From positions 1 through 45,167 of the forward strand of contig JAHHGU010000045.1 in the NCBI GenBank assembly GCA_019359765.1: DNA of 45,167 nt. Direction: 5' to 3'. Shown one piece after another: positions 9,627-17,332 of this stretch. Source of the stretch: Aphanothece sp. CMT-3BRIN-NPC111. GTDB lineage: Bacteria; Cyanobacteriota; Cyanobacteriia; Cyanobacteriales; JAHHGU01. Each line of letters begins with the position of its first letter. Within the stretch, counting starts at the first letter, position 1. Both the position numbers and the translations under genes were made by a program. The notes under the pieces are model-generated. The model was given only the letters and a program-made list of their open reading frames with translations. It was not told the origin of the DNA and ran no database searches.

Positions 9627-10559
9627 TTATCCTACTTTCTTTACTGCTGGAACACGAAGCTCATAACCTACTATTGCTGAGTAAAGACTGCGTATAACAT
9701 CTTCGATTTCAGAGCTTTTCTCACGTAAATCTGCATCAGTAGACCCTTCGTGTAAAATCTTGCTGCGGATGCCATAGGCTTCCCGAACAATATCCAAAGC
9801 TGTTTCGTCTCCAGGTAGATTTATTCCAATAAGGCGGTTAATAGCTTGTGACACAGATTCACGGGTTAGCTCTCGAATACGCCCTTCGAGCGAAGGCTTT
9901 ATATTATCAGGAATATCTACAGATTCCCGCACATTCTTCAAAGTGTCTTCTACAATCGCTAGTAAAGCTGGTTGTTCAAGTTTTTTCTGTTCTGCTAATG
10001 GCTCAAGCGCTGATACCAGCCCGATAAACCTGGCGCGTTCTGTTGCCTCTAAACGAGCCGCAGCAAATAGTTCCATTGATACAAGGAGCTTTTGATCGAC
10101 CTTTACATCAGAGGTGAAAATTTGCTCAAGCATTTCCACAACTAGGCTTTCTGGGATAGTCATGCTAATAGTTGGCGTCCCCATACCACAGAATTGTCCA
10201 GAACGTGGAGTCCGATCGTATACAACACACGGCAGAGGTGTGTGATACTCCAATCTAAGTGGAAATTTCAACGAGATAGCTGTCCACAATACTGACATCG
10301 CAAATCTCAAACCAGCTTGCTCAGCTTCACTCGCAGTAGCAAAACCTTCTATAGTGGCGGTAAATTTCTGAACTTCTTTTTTTTCATTCTCATGAGGAAT
10401 CAAACGAATAATTAAATTGTTACCAAGAAATAAAGTGCTTTCCTTATAAAGACCAAACTGATGAGCATTACCAAGAAGAATTTCCACCTTTGAGCCATAG
10501 GGTCTGCGGTCAGGCCGTTCTTTTATCAAATGTCTTGTTGATAAACCTTTACTCGGCAT
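9627..10559 (-). CDS. hypothetical protein with C-terminal HEPN-like motif
   Basis: A 310-residue soluble protein. The C-terminal third is alpha-helical and contains R265-S-K-I-L-H270 in the context AYGIRSKILHEGS, followed by a helix with conserved-looking aromatic and charged residues. RX4-6H near the end of a helical bundle is the signature of HEPN domains, many of which are RNases in toxin-antitoxin or abortive-infection systems; others are non-catalytic. The context YGIRSKILHEG also resembles Apea-like HEPN proteins. The N-terminal 200 residues carry no motif I can name. It stands alone on the minus strand, with no obvious antitoxin beside it. The RNase function is inference. Confidence 0.65.
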   Translation of the reverse strand: MPSKGLSTRHLIKERPDRRPYGSKVEILLGNAHQFGLYKESTLFLGNNLIIRLIPHENEKKEVQKFTATIEGFATASEAEQAGLRFAMSVLWTAISLKFPLRLEYHTPLPCVVYDRTPRSGQFCGMGTPTISMTIPESLVVEMLEQIFTSDVKVDQKLLVSMELFAAARLEATERARFIGLVSALEPLAEQKKLEQPALLAIVEDTLKNVRESVDIPDNIKPSLEGRIRELTRESVSQAINRLIGINLPGDETALDIVREAYGIRSKILHEGSTDADLREKSSEIEDVIRSLYSAIVGYELRVPAVKKVG

Positions 10560-10805
10560 TTACTGGTTTGGTTCCTCCAAGCGAGTTTTATATAGTGTTA
10601 TCCTGCTTAGCGCGATCGCCAGCAAAAATGCTTACTGCACAATATAAGGGAGGCACGTATAGCTTTTGGGGAACTCATAAGAATTTTGTATGTGGTGTAT
10701 TTCTTCCACAACTCAGCCATAGTTATAGCAAGATTACGGGCTAGCAGAATGTCTGAAAACCAGACCCTTTAATATATCTGGCCTTCCTTAGTCTTTTTAA
10801 ATTAA

Positions 10806-10879
10806 TCGGGATGACAGGATTCGAACCTGCGGCATCCTGCTCCCAAAGCAGGCGCGCTACCAAGCTGCGCTACATCCCG
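10806..10879 (-). tRNA. tRNA-Pro (anticodon UGG)
   Basis: The minus strand folds as a 74-base tRNA. Acceptor arm CGGGATG pairs with CATCCCG, the D arm is GCGC..GCGC, the anticodon stem CCTGC/GCAGG encloses TTTGGGA, and the T arm carries GGTTCGAATCC. The anticodon TGG corresponds to plus-strand 10843-10845 and reads proline codons. The discriminator base is A, and CCA is not encoded. Confidence 0.97.
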
Positions 10880-11015
10880 GTGTGAAATAGATAGAACCCT
10901 GAAATTAAATACAAGTCTATCCAGCCTATACCTGAGGAGTTACCTCCTCTTTCAAGACATGCGACGTTGAATCGCACTTTCGCCTATCTACTATAACTTA
11001 TTTTTCTTCAAACAG

Positions 11016-11546
11016 TTAGTCCGGATACCAAAACATACCTTTAATACCTTCAGGATCGGCAATGAAGCCTAAGCGACCATAGAAATCGACAACATGAGGG
11101 TCAGCAAATAAAGTTATGTTGCTGATGTCCTCACTGCGTAGTTTCTTCACCATGTACTTCATCATGGCTTTACCCAAGCCTTGGCTTTGGAAATCCGGGT
11201 GAACAACCACATCCCAGATTGTGGCATTGAAGGCATGGTCAGATGTCGCACGAGCAAAACCAATTATACGGCGTTTGGCTCCCACCACTTCCCACATTGA
11301 GACCACAAGAAAACTGTACTGCATGGCTTTTTTAACCTTACGCAGCGGACGCCGGGACCAACCCACGGCATCACAGAGTTCTTCGAGTTCATAGAGATCG
11401 ATGTCCCGCTCAGTGCTAAAAAAGATGCGCGACTCACTATTGGTGCGATTAACGCCCATACCTTCAACAGGATCACCCTCAAATGGTGTTGTTTTCGACG
11501 CAGCGGTAGCGTCAGAACTGCTAAACAAGCTTTTCCAAAAAACCAT
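11016..11546 (-). CDS. GNAT-family N-acetyltransferase, plastid Ycf52/NSI type
   Basis: A 176-residue enzyme. The acetyl-CoA-binding loop is QSQGLGKAM in VHPDFQSQGLGKAMMKYM, and the family ends DFYGRLGFIAD and GMFWYPD are present. The central block IDLYELEELCDAVGWSRRPL is typical of the cyanobacterial and algal Ycf52 group, whose plant relatives (NSI/GNAT2) acetylate chloroplast proteins and are needed for state transitions. The cyanobacterial substrate is not shown by the sequence. The first 40 residues are low in structure. It lies upstream of tRNA-Pro on the same strand, about 140 bases apart, with no sign of co-transcription. Confidence 0.82.
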   Translation of the reverse strand: MVFWKSLFSSSDATAASKTTPFEGDPVEGMGVNRTNSESRIFFSTERDIDLYELEELCDAVGWSRRPLRKVKKAMQYSFLVVSMWEVVGAKRRIIGFARATSDHAFNATIWDVVVHPDFQSQGLGKAMMKYMVKKLRSEDISNITLFADPHVVDFYGRLGFIADPEGIKGMFWYPD

Positions 11547-11895
11547 GCAGGTGTGGTTTAGGTATTAACATACCCCGTCTCCAACTGAGGCGATATATCT
11601 CAGCTTCAAGGCTAAGACTTACTGCTTCAGGAGACCGGACTTAACGCTGGAAGTTTCCCCCCTAGAGCCAAAGATATTAATCTCCACAGGCATTAAGTAC
11701 GGCATGCTCCACGGGACTCATGCATCGATAATAACACCATTACGCCGCCGCGTTTCCTTATCCCCACATCAGTTATGGACAAAGGCGCGGTGTTATCTTG
11801 GCAACGGGGCTTTAGCAAAACTTTAGTTAGACTGGTGGCTATGTTCCTCTCGATCCTTTGATTGATCTGGCAAGCAAGTCTTACCCCCACATCAT
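11547..11895. other. 349-base divergent gap without a convincing gene
   Basis: This gap separates the leftward acetyltransferase gene from the rightward ACT-like gene and must hold both promoters. A leftward 65-codon frame at 11693-11890 lacks a family match or ribosome site, and I leave it out. I see no long palindrome, tandem repeat or structured RNA. Confidence 0.5.
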
Positions 11896-12621
11896 ATGGC
11901 TCAGGGTTTGAAATCCTCTACACTGGAACTACTGAAGCGTTTTAACCGAGCGTTTCCTGAGTTCTATGAGCAGTTTGTTAGCAGTGAGATCCAACTGCAA
12001 AACCTCAGGCTTGCCTACCGACTCTACAAAAGCGAGCGAGTTGTAATTGATCTCAAACCCGAAGGCGGCAAAAGTACTCTGTATTTTGCTTACCGCAACC
12101 AGTCTTTTCTTCTCAGCGATCTTTTTGGCGTTTTGGCTGCATATGGACTGACAATCCACAGTCTGAGCCTATATGGTCAGATCCGTCTTCCCATGCTGGT
12201 ATTTATTAAACTTGTTATCTCCCGTGGTAGTAAAGCACTGACGGATAAGACGGCGGAAAATGTCTGTCGAGCGATTCGCGAGGCTTTGGTAGGTCGCTTT
12301 GATGTAGAAGAGATGCTGGCAGTAGAATTTAATCTCGATGTCGGTTTAGAGCAGGTGGAAACGGAATTCTATGTAGATCCTGTTTTTCATCTACCAGCGT
12401 TATTGATTGAGGGAGACAACCAGCCTGGTCTTTTTTATAAGGTGATGTACGCCATCTGGCAAGAGGACTTACTGGTGGTTAATGCCAACTTGCTGGTTTG
12501 GCGTGGACGAACTCGCTTGATCCTGTACTTGTTAGGACCCAATGAAAGCTTAATTCCCGATTATCTAGGTCAAAAAATTGCCGAAAGCCTGCGCCAGCGC
12601 TTACTGGGTCGAGCATCTTAG
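11896..12621 (+). CDS. ACT-like protein resembling the GlnD C-terminal region
   Basis: A 241-residue soluble protein. Residues 75-100 (SFLLSDLFGVLAAYGLTIHSLSLYGQ) and 172-200 (ALLIEGDNQPGLFYKVMYAIWQEDLLVVNANL) each show the ACT pattern: strand, D/QPG-like turn, helix over a small-molecule site, then strand. Two such units in tandem resemble the regulatory end of the uridylyltransferase GlnD. No nucleotidyltransferase or HD domain is present, so it would be a stand-alone sensor or binding protein. In known ACT proteins the ligand is often an amino acid; the ligand here cannot be told. Its neighbours on either side are unrelated genes. Confidence 0.6.
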   Translation: MAQGLKSSTLELLKRFNRAFPEFYEQFVSSEIQLQNLRLAYRLYKSERVVIDLKPEGGKSTLYFAYRNQSFLLSDLFGVLAAYGLTIHSLSLYGQIRLPMLVFIKLVISRGSKALTDKTAENVCRAIREALVGRFDVEEMLAVEFNLDVGLEQVETEFYVDPVFHLPALLIEGDNQPGLFYKVMYAIWQEDLLVVNANLLVWRGRTRLILYLLGPNESLIPDYLGQKIAESLRQRLLGRAS

Positions 12622-12889
12622 GGGCTAGAGCGCCAGTTCGCTGATTAAATTATCAAGCGGTTTCCGGCGAGATGGGGAGATAAGGGGACTAGGGGAGAGA
12701 AATTACTATGTTTGAACGCAACTTGGTAGAACTATAAAATTTTGACGATATGAAATTTGGTTCAAGCCTCGTCCCCTTGTGGGCGAAGTCAATCTAAAAT
12801 CGTTTGACCTTCATCCTTTTGCCTAGCCTCTGGCAAGAGAGCCTCTCACCAGCGATCTCTATTGCAGAACTTCAAGATAGGATGAAAAT

Positions 12890-13807
12890 ATGGCAACTAT
12901 AGATATTGTGGGGGTTCCGCACGCCTACGATTTGACTGCTCCCACTGCATCCCCCGACATCCTAGTTTTCCTCCACGGCTGGCTTTTAAGCCGTAGGTAC
13001 TGGCAACCCCTGATTGACCAGTTGGCACCGAATTATCAGTGCCTCGCTTATGATTTGCGGGGATTTGGCGATTCCCAGCCTGACAAGGGTAGGGGGGCTG
13101 CTCAGGGGATACAGAGGAGCCTGCCTTCTGAATTGCCAGACGCTAGTGTTGCCAGTCTTTTAGATTCAAACTACACTCCTGCCGCTTATGCCCAAGACTT
13201 GAGCCAGTTGTTGCAACAACTGGATATTACCAGCGCATGGCTGATTGGTCACTCCCTGGGAGGTACGATTGCCTTATGGGGGGCTTCTCAACTCCCCCAC
13301 AATGTTAAGGGAGTTATTTGTCTCAATGCTGGGGGCGGGATATATCTTAAGGAGGCTTTCGAGCGATTTCGGGCTGCTGGTCAGCAGTTGTTAAAACGGC
13401 GTCCTCGCTGGCTAAGTTATTTACCTGGGATTGATTTGTTATTTACGCGAGCGACTGTGGCACGTCCTATCGCTCGCTGCTGGGGACGCCAACGGCTGAT
13501 TGACTTTGTCGCGGCTCATCCGGAGGCGGCGCTAGGGACTTTGTTAGATTCCACAACGGAAGCAGAAGTTAACCGCTTACCTCAGGTGGTGTCACGACTG
13601 AAGCAGCCTGTTTATTTCATTGCCGGTGCCAAAGACATGGTTATGGAGCCGAAGTACGTACGTCATTTGGCGAGCTTTCACCCGCTGTTTCAATGCTGTG
13701 GGGATAATGTAATTGAAATTCCCGATTGCGGACACTTAGCAATGCTGGAGCAGCCAGAGGCTGTCGCTCTCCAAATCCGCACCATTGTCGCTAATCATGC
13801 GTCTTAA
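12890..13807 (+). CDS. alpha/beta-fold hydrolase
   Basis: A 305-residue enzyme with a complete catalytic set. The oxyanion-hole motif HGWLLSRRYW is near residue 29, the nucleophile elbow GHSLGG near residue 122, the acid lies in AGAKDMVMEP, and the histidine in PDCGHLAMLEQPE near the C-terminus. The spacing and the lid region fit hydrolases of the esterase/epoxide-hydrolase type. An insert of about 25 residues after FGDSQPDKG is Ser- and Ala-rich. The substrate cannot be predicted. The start is supported by ATG at 12890; the stop is followed directly by a heptamer tandem repeat. Confidence 0.85.
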   Translation: MATIDIVGVPHAYDLTAPTASPDILVFLHGWLLSRRYWQPLIDQLAPNYQCLAYDLRGFGDSQPDKGRGAAQGIQRSLPSELPDASVASLLDSNYTPAAYAQDLSQLLQQLDITSAWLIGHSLGGTIALWGASQLPHNVKGVICLNAGGGIYLKEAFERFRAAGQQLLKRRPRWLSYLPGIDLLFTRATVARPIARCWGRQRLIDFVAAHPEAALGTLLDSTTEAEVNRLPQVVSRLKQPVYFIAGAKDMVMEPKYVRHLASFHPLFQCCGDNVIEIPDCGHLAMLEQPEAVALQIRTIVANHAS

Positions 13808-13810
13808 AAG

Positions 13811-13852
13811 TTTTGAGTTTTGAGTTTTGAGTTTTGAGTTTTGAGTTTTGAG
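13811..13852. repeat. heptanucleotide tandem repeat (TTTTGAG)6
   Basis: Six perfect copies of TTTTGAG directly follow the hydrolase gene. Heptameric short tandem repeats of this kind are common between genes in filamentous cyanobacteria. The copy number is likely to vary between strains. Confidence 0.95.
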
Positions 13853-13942
13853 TTGTAGGGGCGGGTTTTGCTAAGGATTGTTCTGAATTGACCCCAGATT
13901 CATCTGCACTCACCCGCCCGTACAGAGTTATAAGAAATTTAT

Positions 13943-14989
13943 TCATGATGTTTTGTAAAGTTGCATCACATCAGTAATGGCAAGACGGGACTGCGCTGCT
14001 TGTGTTAACGGAGAGGTATGACCCCGGTTGAAATGATCGGCAGCAGCACAGGCAATCATGGCAGCGTTATCAGTGCAAAACCTGAGAGGAGGGAATAGCA
14101 CCCGCAGGTTGTGGGCACTGGCGGCGTCTTGCAGGTGTTTCCTTAGTCCACTGTTAGCGGCAACGCCCCCACCTACGGCAATAGTTTTGAGACCGTAATT
14201 GAGGGCACAGGCGATCGCGCGTTTGGTTAGCGATCGCGCCACGGTTTCCTGAAAACTTGCGGCTATATCATTCACTGGCAGTTCGGATGTCTCCTGTTGC
14301 AGCTTTTGCACCAGCCGCAGCACCGCTGTTTTTAAGCCACTAAAACTAGAGTCATAGGGATGATAGCCCCCCGTAGGTAGAGAAAGCCTACCCTCTGGTA
14401 AGGGAAAGGCGTCAGGATTGCCCTGTGACGCTAGCTGGTCAATAACGGGCCCACCTGGGTAACCTAGATGCAACAGTCGCGCCACTTTATCAAACGCTTC
14501 ACCAGCAGCGTCATCACGGGTTTCTCCGAGGGTTTCGTAAATACCACAGTCTTTAACATAAATCAAGCTCGTGTGACCGCCAGAAACGAGCAGACAGAGG
14601 AAGGGCGGCTCTAAATCTGGCTCACTTAGATAGGAAGCGTAGATGTGCCCTTCGAGATGATGGACGCCTACAAAGGGTTTCTGGTGGACGACAGCTAGGG
14701 TTTTGGCGGCAGTCAAACCCACTAATAGTGACCCTACCAAACCAGGGGCGCAGGTTGCCGCAACGGCGTCAATCTCTGTCCAGTCTTTGCCACCTTCTTG
14801 GAGGGCACTAGATATTATTTGGTTGATCGTCTCGACGTGTTGACGCGAAGCCACTTCTGGTACAACGCCGCCATATTGCTGATGTACTGGAATCTGTGAC
14901 GCAATAATACTACTGCAAACTTTACGATTATTAACAATCGCTACCGCAGTTTCGTCACAACTTGTTTCAATTGCTAAAACTGTTGCCAT
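13943..14989 (-). CDS. tsaD: tRNA N6-adenosine threonylcarbamoyltransferase
   Basis: A 348-residue protein that transfers the threonylcarbamoyl group to A37 of tRNAs reading ANN codons, together with TsaB, TsaE and TsaC products. It starts VLAIETSCDETAVAIV, which is diagnostic. The metal-binding HxxxH is in VHHLEGHIYASYL, and the nucleotide-binding blocks LVSGGHTSLI, GEAFDKVARLL and GGVAANSGLR are all present. Length is normal for the family. It is divergent from psaF, with about 100 bases between the starts. Confidence 0.97.
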   Translation of the reverse strand: MATVLAIETSCDETAVAIVNNRKVCSSIIASQIPVHQQYGGVVPEVASRQHVETINQIISSALQEGGKDWTEIDAVAATCAPGLVGSLLVGLTAAKTLAVVHQKPFVGVHHLEGHIYASYLSEPDLEPPFLCLLVSGGHTSLIYVKDCGIYETLGETRDDAAGEAFDKVARLLHLGYPGGPVIDQLASQGNPDAFPLPEGRLSLPTGGYHPYDSSFSGLKTAVLRLVQKLQQETSELPVNDIAASFQETVARSLTKRAIACALNYGLKTIAVGGGVAANSGLRKHLQDAASAHNLRVLFPPLRFCTDNAAMIACAAADHFNRGHTSPLTQAAQSRLAITDVMQLYKTS

Positions 14990-15091
14990 TCACTGGTACT
15001 TTTAGTTATCGATACATGATTGCTTCCGTACAAACACGCACAGTGTTTTGTACAAAAAAGTTTGAGTTTTGTAACAAAAGGAAACAATCCT

Positions 15092-15601
15092 ATGCGACGA
15101 TTGTTAGCTTTGATTTTCGCCATTAGTCTCTGGTTCTGTGTTGCTCCGGCTGCCTTCGCTCAGACACCCAATTCGGGTAATGTCGCTGGGCTGGTGCCTT
15201 GTCGTGAATCCCCGGCTTTTCTAGAACGAGCCAAAAATGCCCGTCCTTCGACTGACGCCAATTCAGCTAAAGCTCGCTTTGAGCGCTATGCTGATGCCCG
15301 CTGCGGCCCAGAGGGTTTACCCCACTTGGTTGTGGATGGACGTCTCGATCATGCCGGTGAATTCATAATTCCCAGCATTCTTTTCCTTTATATCGCTGGA
15401 TGGATTGGTTGGGTAGCTCGTGCCTATCTACAATCAGTTAAGAAAGAGGCGAACCCAGAAGAAAAAGAAATCCAAATCGATGTTCCGCGAGCGATCGGTT
15501 TTATGCTATCAGGCTTTACCTGGCCTTTGGCAGCAGTCCGGGAATTACTCACGGGTAAATTGACGGCTGAAGAAGACGAGATTCCTGTCTCCATTCGCTA
15601 A
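15092..15601 (+). CDS. psaF: photosystem I subunit III (PsaF)
   Basis: A 169-residue precursor. A signal peptide (residues 1-23, ending PAAFA) directs it to the thylakoid lumen. The mature protein begins QTPNSGNVAGLVPC, has the two lumenal cysteines in LVPC and ARCGPEGLPHLVVDG, and then a membrane helix FIIPSILFLYIAGWIGWVAR. PsaF lies at the outer edge of photosystem I near PsaJ. In plants and algae its lumenal part docks plastocyanin or cytochrome c6, but in cyanobacteria this role is weak. An earlier in-frame ATG at 15020 exists. The ATG at 15092 is chosen because AAAGGA sits 8 bases ahead and the signal peptide starts there. psaJ follows 40 bases downstream. Confidence 0.97.
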   Translation: MRRLLALIFAISLWFCVAPAAFAQTPNSGNVAGLVPCRESPAFLERAKNARPSTDANSAKARFERYADARCGPEGLPHLVVDGRLDHAGEFIIPSILFLYIAGWIGWVARAYLQSVKKEANPEEKEIQIDVPRAIGFMLSGFTWPLAAVRELLTGKLTAEEDEIPVSIR

Positions 15602-15641
15602 ACAGGGTTTTGCATTGTTGACTTGTTTTGGAGAATAATTC

Positions 15642-15770
15642 ATGCAATATTTCCTCAAGTATCTTTCCACCGCACCTGTTCTTGCCACCGTATGGCTCTC
15701 ACTTCAGGCTGCCCTGTTGATCGTGTTTAACTACTATTTCCCCGACCTCCTTTTCCATCCTTTACCCTGA
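15642..15770 (+). CDS. psaJ: photosystem I subunit IX (PsaJ)
   Basis: A 42-residue protein with the sequence pattern of PsaJ: MQYFLKYLSTAPVLATVW, one membrane helix (about residues 12-31), then FNYYFPDLLFHPLP. It is the small subunit that binds next to PsaF and helps hold it in photosystem I. GGAG at 15630-15633 gives a ribosome site about 8 bases before the ATG. It begins 40 bases after the psaF stop, so the two genes almost certainly form one transcript. It is too short for ordinary length cut-offs in gene finding. Confidence 0.97.
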   Translation: MQYFLKYLSTAPVLATVWLSLQAALLIVFNYYFPDLLFHPLP

Positions 15771-16190
15771 AGCATCCAGAGGATATTGATATACTCCACG
15801 CGACTCACGCCTGGTAGTGCGTCGGGGCTTTTGGTAATAGGTAATGAGTAATGGGTAGTGGGTTGCCTAAATACCAATTACCCATTACCAAATCGCTCTT
15901 TATCTTCTGAAAATACTTGTTTTTTTGTTTGGGATGTAGATTTAGCAGTACCTGTTAAACAAAATCATCCCCAAAAAGAGCAAGATAAATTGTTGCCCTT
16001 GAAACTCGCGATTGTAGAGATGCGTGCGTCTATCGTGCGCCTACCAAAATCGCGGGTTTCAACATTTTTACCTCCCAGCTACTGAGATTAATTAACTTTT
16101 CTAAATTTCCACCAAAAGGCTAGGTTTCAAAGGCATCTACTGACTTAAAATAATCCCACGACTGCATCTATATAAGTGTGGAAGAAAATT
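15771..16190. other. 420-base gap between psaJ and psaL with two inverted repeats
   Basis: Two inverted repeats lie here. Arms GTAATGGGTA (15848-15857) and TACCCATTAC (15879-15888) form one. Arms GAAACTCGCGATT (16001-16013) and AATCGCGGGTTTC (16048-16060), with one mismatch, form the other. A 75-codon rightward frame at 15858-16085 has no recognisable product and I reject it. I looked for psaI in all frames and did not find it. TATAAG at 16171-16176 could be a psaL -10 element but is too close to the start to be certain. Confidence 0.5.
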
Positions 16191-16718
16191 ATGCAAGTAC
16201 AAGCGATAAGTGATTCGAAAAATCGACCAGGCGATGCCAGGAATCGAGAGGTTGTTCACGAAGCTGGCGATCCCCAAATCGGCAATTTAGCAACGCCGAT
16301 TAATTCTTCCGGTTTCACACGGGCTTACATCAATAACTTGCCAGCCTATCGCAAAGGGCTGTCGCCCTTCCGCCGAGGTCTAGAAGTCGGCATGGCTCAC
16401 GGCTATTGGCTGATTGGCCCCTTCGCAAAGCTAGGTCCACTGCGGGATACTGATGTAGCTAACGTAGCCGGTTTACTATCAACCGTTGGCTTAATTATCA
16501 TTTTGACGATTGGTCTATCCCTTTACGCTGGTAGCAATCCACCACAACCGACCAAAACGCTCACAACGCCCAATCCTCCGGAGGCCTTGAACTCCCAAGA
16601 AGGCTGGACTGAGTATGGCAGTGGTTTTCTGATCGGTGGGATTGGCGGCGCGGGGCTTGCCTACCTGCTAATTTCCCAATTGGCGGCTCTTCAGGGCGTC
16701 TCCAGCCATTTGTTTTAA
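16191..16718 (+). CDS. psaL: photosystem I subunit XI (PsaL)
   Basis: A 175-residue protein that links photosystem I monomers into oligomers. The conserved blocks are GNLATPINSSGFTRAYINNLP, YRKGLSPFRRGLEVGMAHGYWLIGPF (chlorophyll-binding histidine) and LGPLRDTDVANVAGLL. Three membrane helices follow the usual plan. The loop between the last two helices is long and proline-rich (NPPQPTKTLTTPNPPEAL), and the C-terminus ends LQGVSSHLF. In tetramer-forming cyanobacteria PsaL has such a loop and is encoded after psaF-psaJ, as here. The ATG at 16191 is preferred over an in-frame GTG at 16176, because GGAAG lies 6 bases before the ATG. Confidence 0.96.
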   Translation: MQVQAISDSKNRPGDARNREVVHEAGDPQIGNLATPINSSGFTRAYINNLPAYRKGLSPFRRGLEVGMAHGYWLIGPFAKLGPLRDTDVANVAGLLSTVGLIIILTIGLSLYAGSNPPQPTKTLTTPNPPEALNSQEGWTEYGSGFLIGGIGGAGLAYLLISQLAALQGVSSHLF

Positions 16719-16784
16719 GCTAAATCCACTCATCCCCGCCCTCTACCCGATAGGGTGAGTAGCGGGATGAATGCGAGTGAGCCG

Positions 16785-16832
16785 AGGTACGTTGCCTGAC
16801 TGCTTCTAAAAAACAAGGAAGGCAACGTACCT
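16785..16832. repeat. inverted repeat downstream of psaL
   Basis: Perfect 13-base arms AGGTACGTTGCCT and AGGCAACGTACCT enclose 22 bases. It could fold at the 3' end of psaL mRNA. No T-run follows, so it is more likely a stabilising hairpin or a mobile repeat than a Rho-independent terminator. Confidence 0.6.
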
Positions 16833-17017
16833 AGATGAACACACTATATATATTTGGTAAAATGCAAACGCCCTTCCCTAGAGAGGCGTTGTGTTAGAGA
16901 GTTTCACGCCTTGCTGCTCAACTCGTAAGCATCTCAACAACCTGCAAGAGCCGTCGAGTTCGATGAAGGGTTGGGGTAGGGAGTAGAAAGTTTTTCTGGC
17001 ATACAACTTACCCAAAA

Positions 17018-17068
17018 GGGCGGCACAGTCAAGCCCCGGTGTTTCAAGCGGGGTCATAATCGCCGCCC
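17018..17068 (+). other. nested hairpin, candidate structured RNA
   Basis: Outer arms GGGCGGC (17018-17024) and GCCGCCC (17062-17068) surround an inner stem CCCCG (17034-17038) and CGGGG (17049-17053) with a 10-base loop. The two stems share one axis. Seven bases later the palindrome at 17075-17103 begins. Together they could form the 3' end of an RNA. The direction and existence of a transcript are not shown. Confidence 0.35.
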
Positions 17069-17074
17069 TCGTTA

Positions 17075-17103
17075 GTAGAGACGTTCCGGCGGAACGTCTC
17101 TAC
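17075..17103 (+). terminator. palindrome of the TAGAGACG repeat family with T-run
   Basis: Arms GTAGAGACGTTCCG and CGGAACGTCTCTAC flank a single G, a 29-base near-perfect palindrome. The next bases, AATTTTTTAGG, supply a T-run, so in the rightward direction it could end transcription before purH. The same arm sequence recurs at 20719-20750, 34992-35015 and 807-836, so it is also a dispersed repeat. Confidence 0.5.
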
Positions 17104-17332
17104 AATTTTTTAGGAAATAATAACTGACGTGGAATCCCTCGAATCGGCGGTGGGGGATGATATTAATTCAAAACACTCTGCGGTGCGGAATTTAGGCTTA
17201 TCCCATCCCTGGATAGGAATGGGGGCTGGCGGGTGCTTGTCAATCTTATCTGAGCAGTATTGACTGGCGCGATCGCATTTATGCTGAAGAAGATTGCTAA
17301 GTGTTGATCTGAAGTAGGGAATTTATTAAGTC

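Larger units (their letters stand above)
16719..17332. other. 614-base gap between psaL and purH with several hairpins
   Basis: No coding frame is convincing. From left to right it holds an inverted repeat at 16785-16832, a nested hairpin at 17018-17068 and a near-perfect palindrome at 17075-17103 followed by a T-run, each described separately. A HIP1-containing stretch precedes purH. A small RNA, or the end of a long psaL transcript, are both possible. No known riboswitch pattern was recognised upstream of purH. Confidence 0.5.

Noticed and set aside
10490..10744. 84-codon rightward frame overlapping the HEPN-like gene start
   Set aside because: It lies largely opposite or beyond a better-supported gene and shows no domain.
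11693..11890. 65-codon leftward frame in the divergent gap before the ACT-like gene
   Set aside because: No ribosome site or family similarity; it is opposite the likely promoter of the next gene.
13811..13852. CRISPR array
   Set aside because: The repeat unit is seven bases without spacers; it is a short tandem repeat, and no cas gene is in the window.
15858..16085. 75-codon frame between psaJ and psaL
   Set aside because: No recognisable product, no ribosome site, and it runs across two inverted repeats; coding is unlikely.
17104..17332. Purine riboswitch before purH
   Set aside because: The three-way junction core with its conserved loops is not recognisable here.
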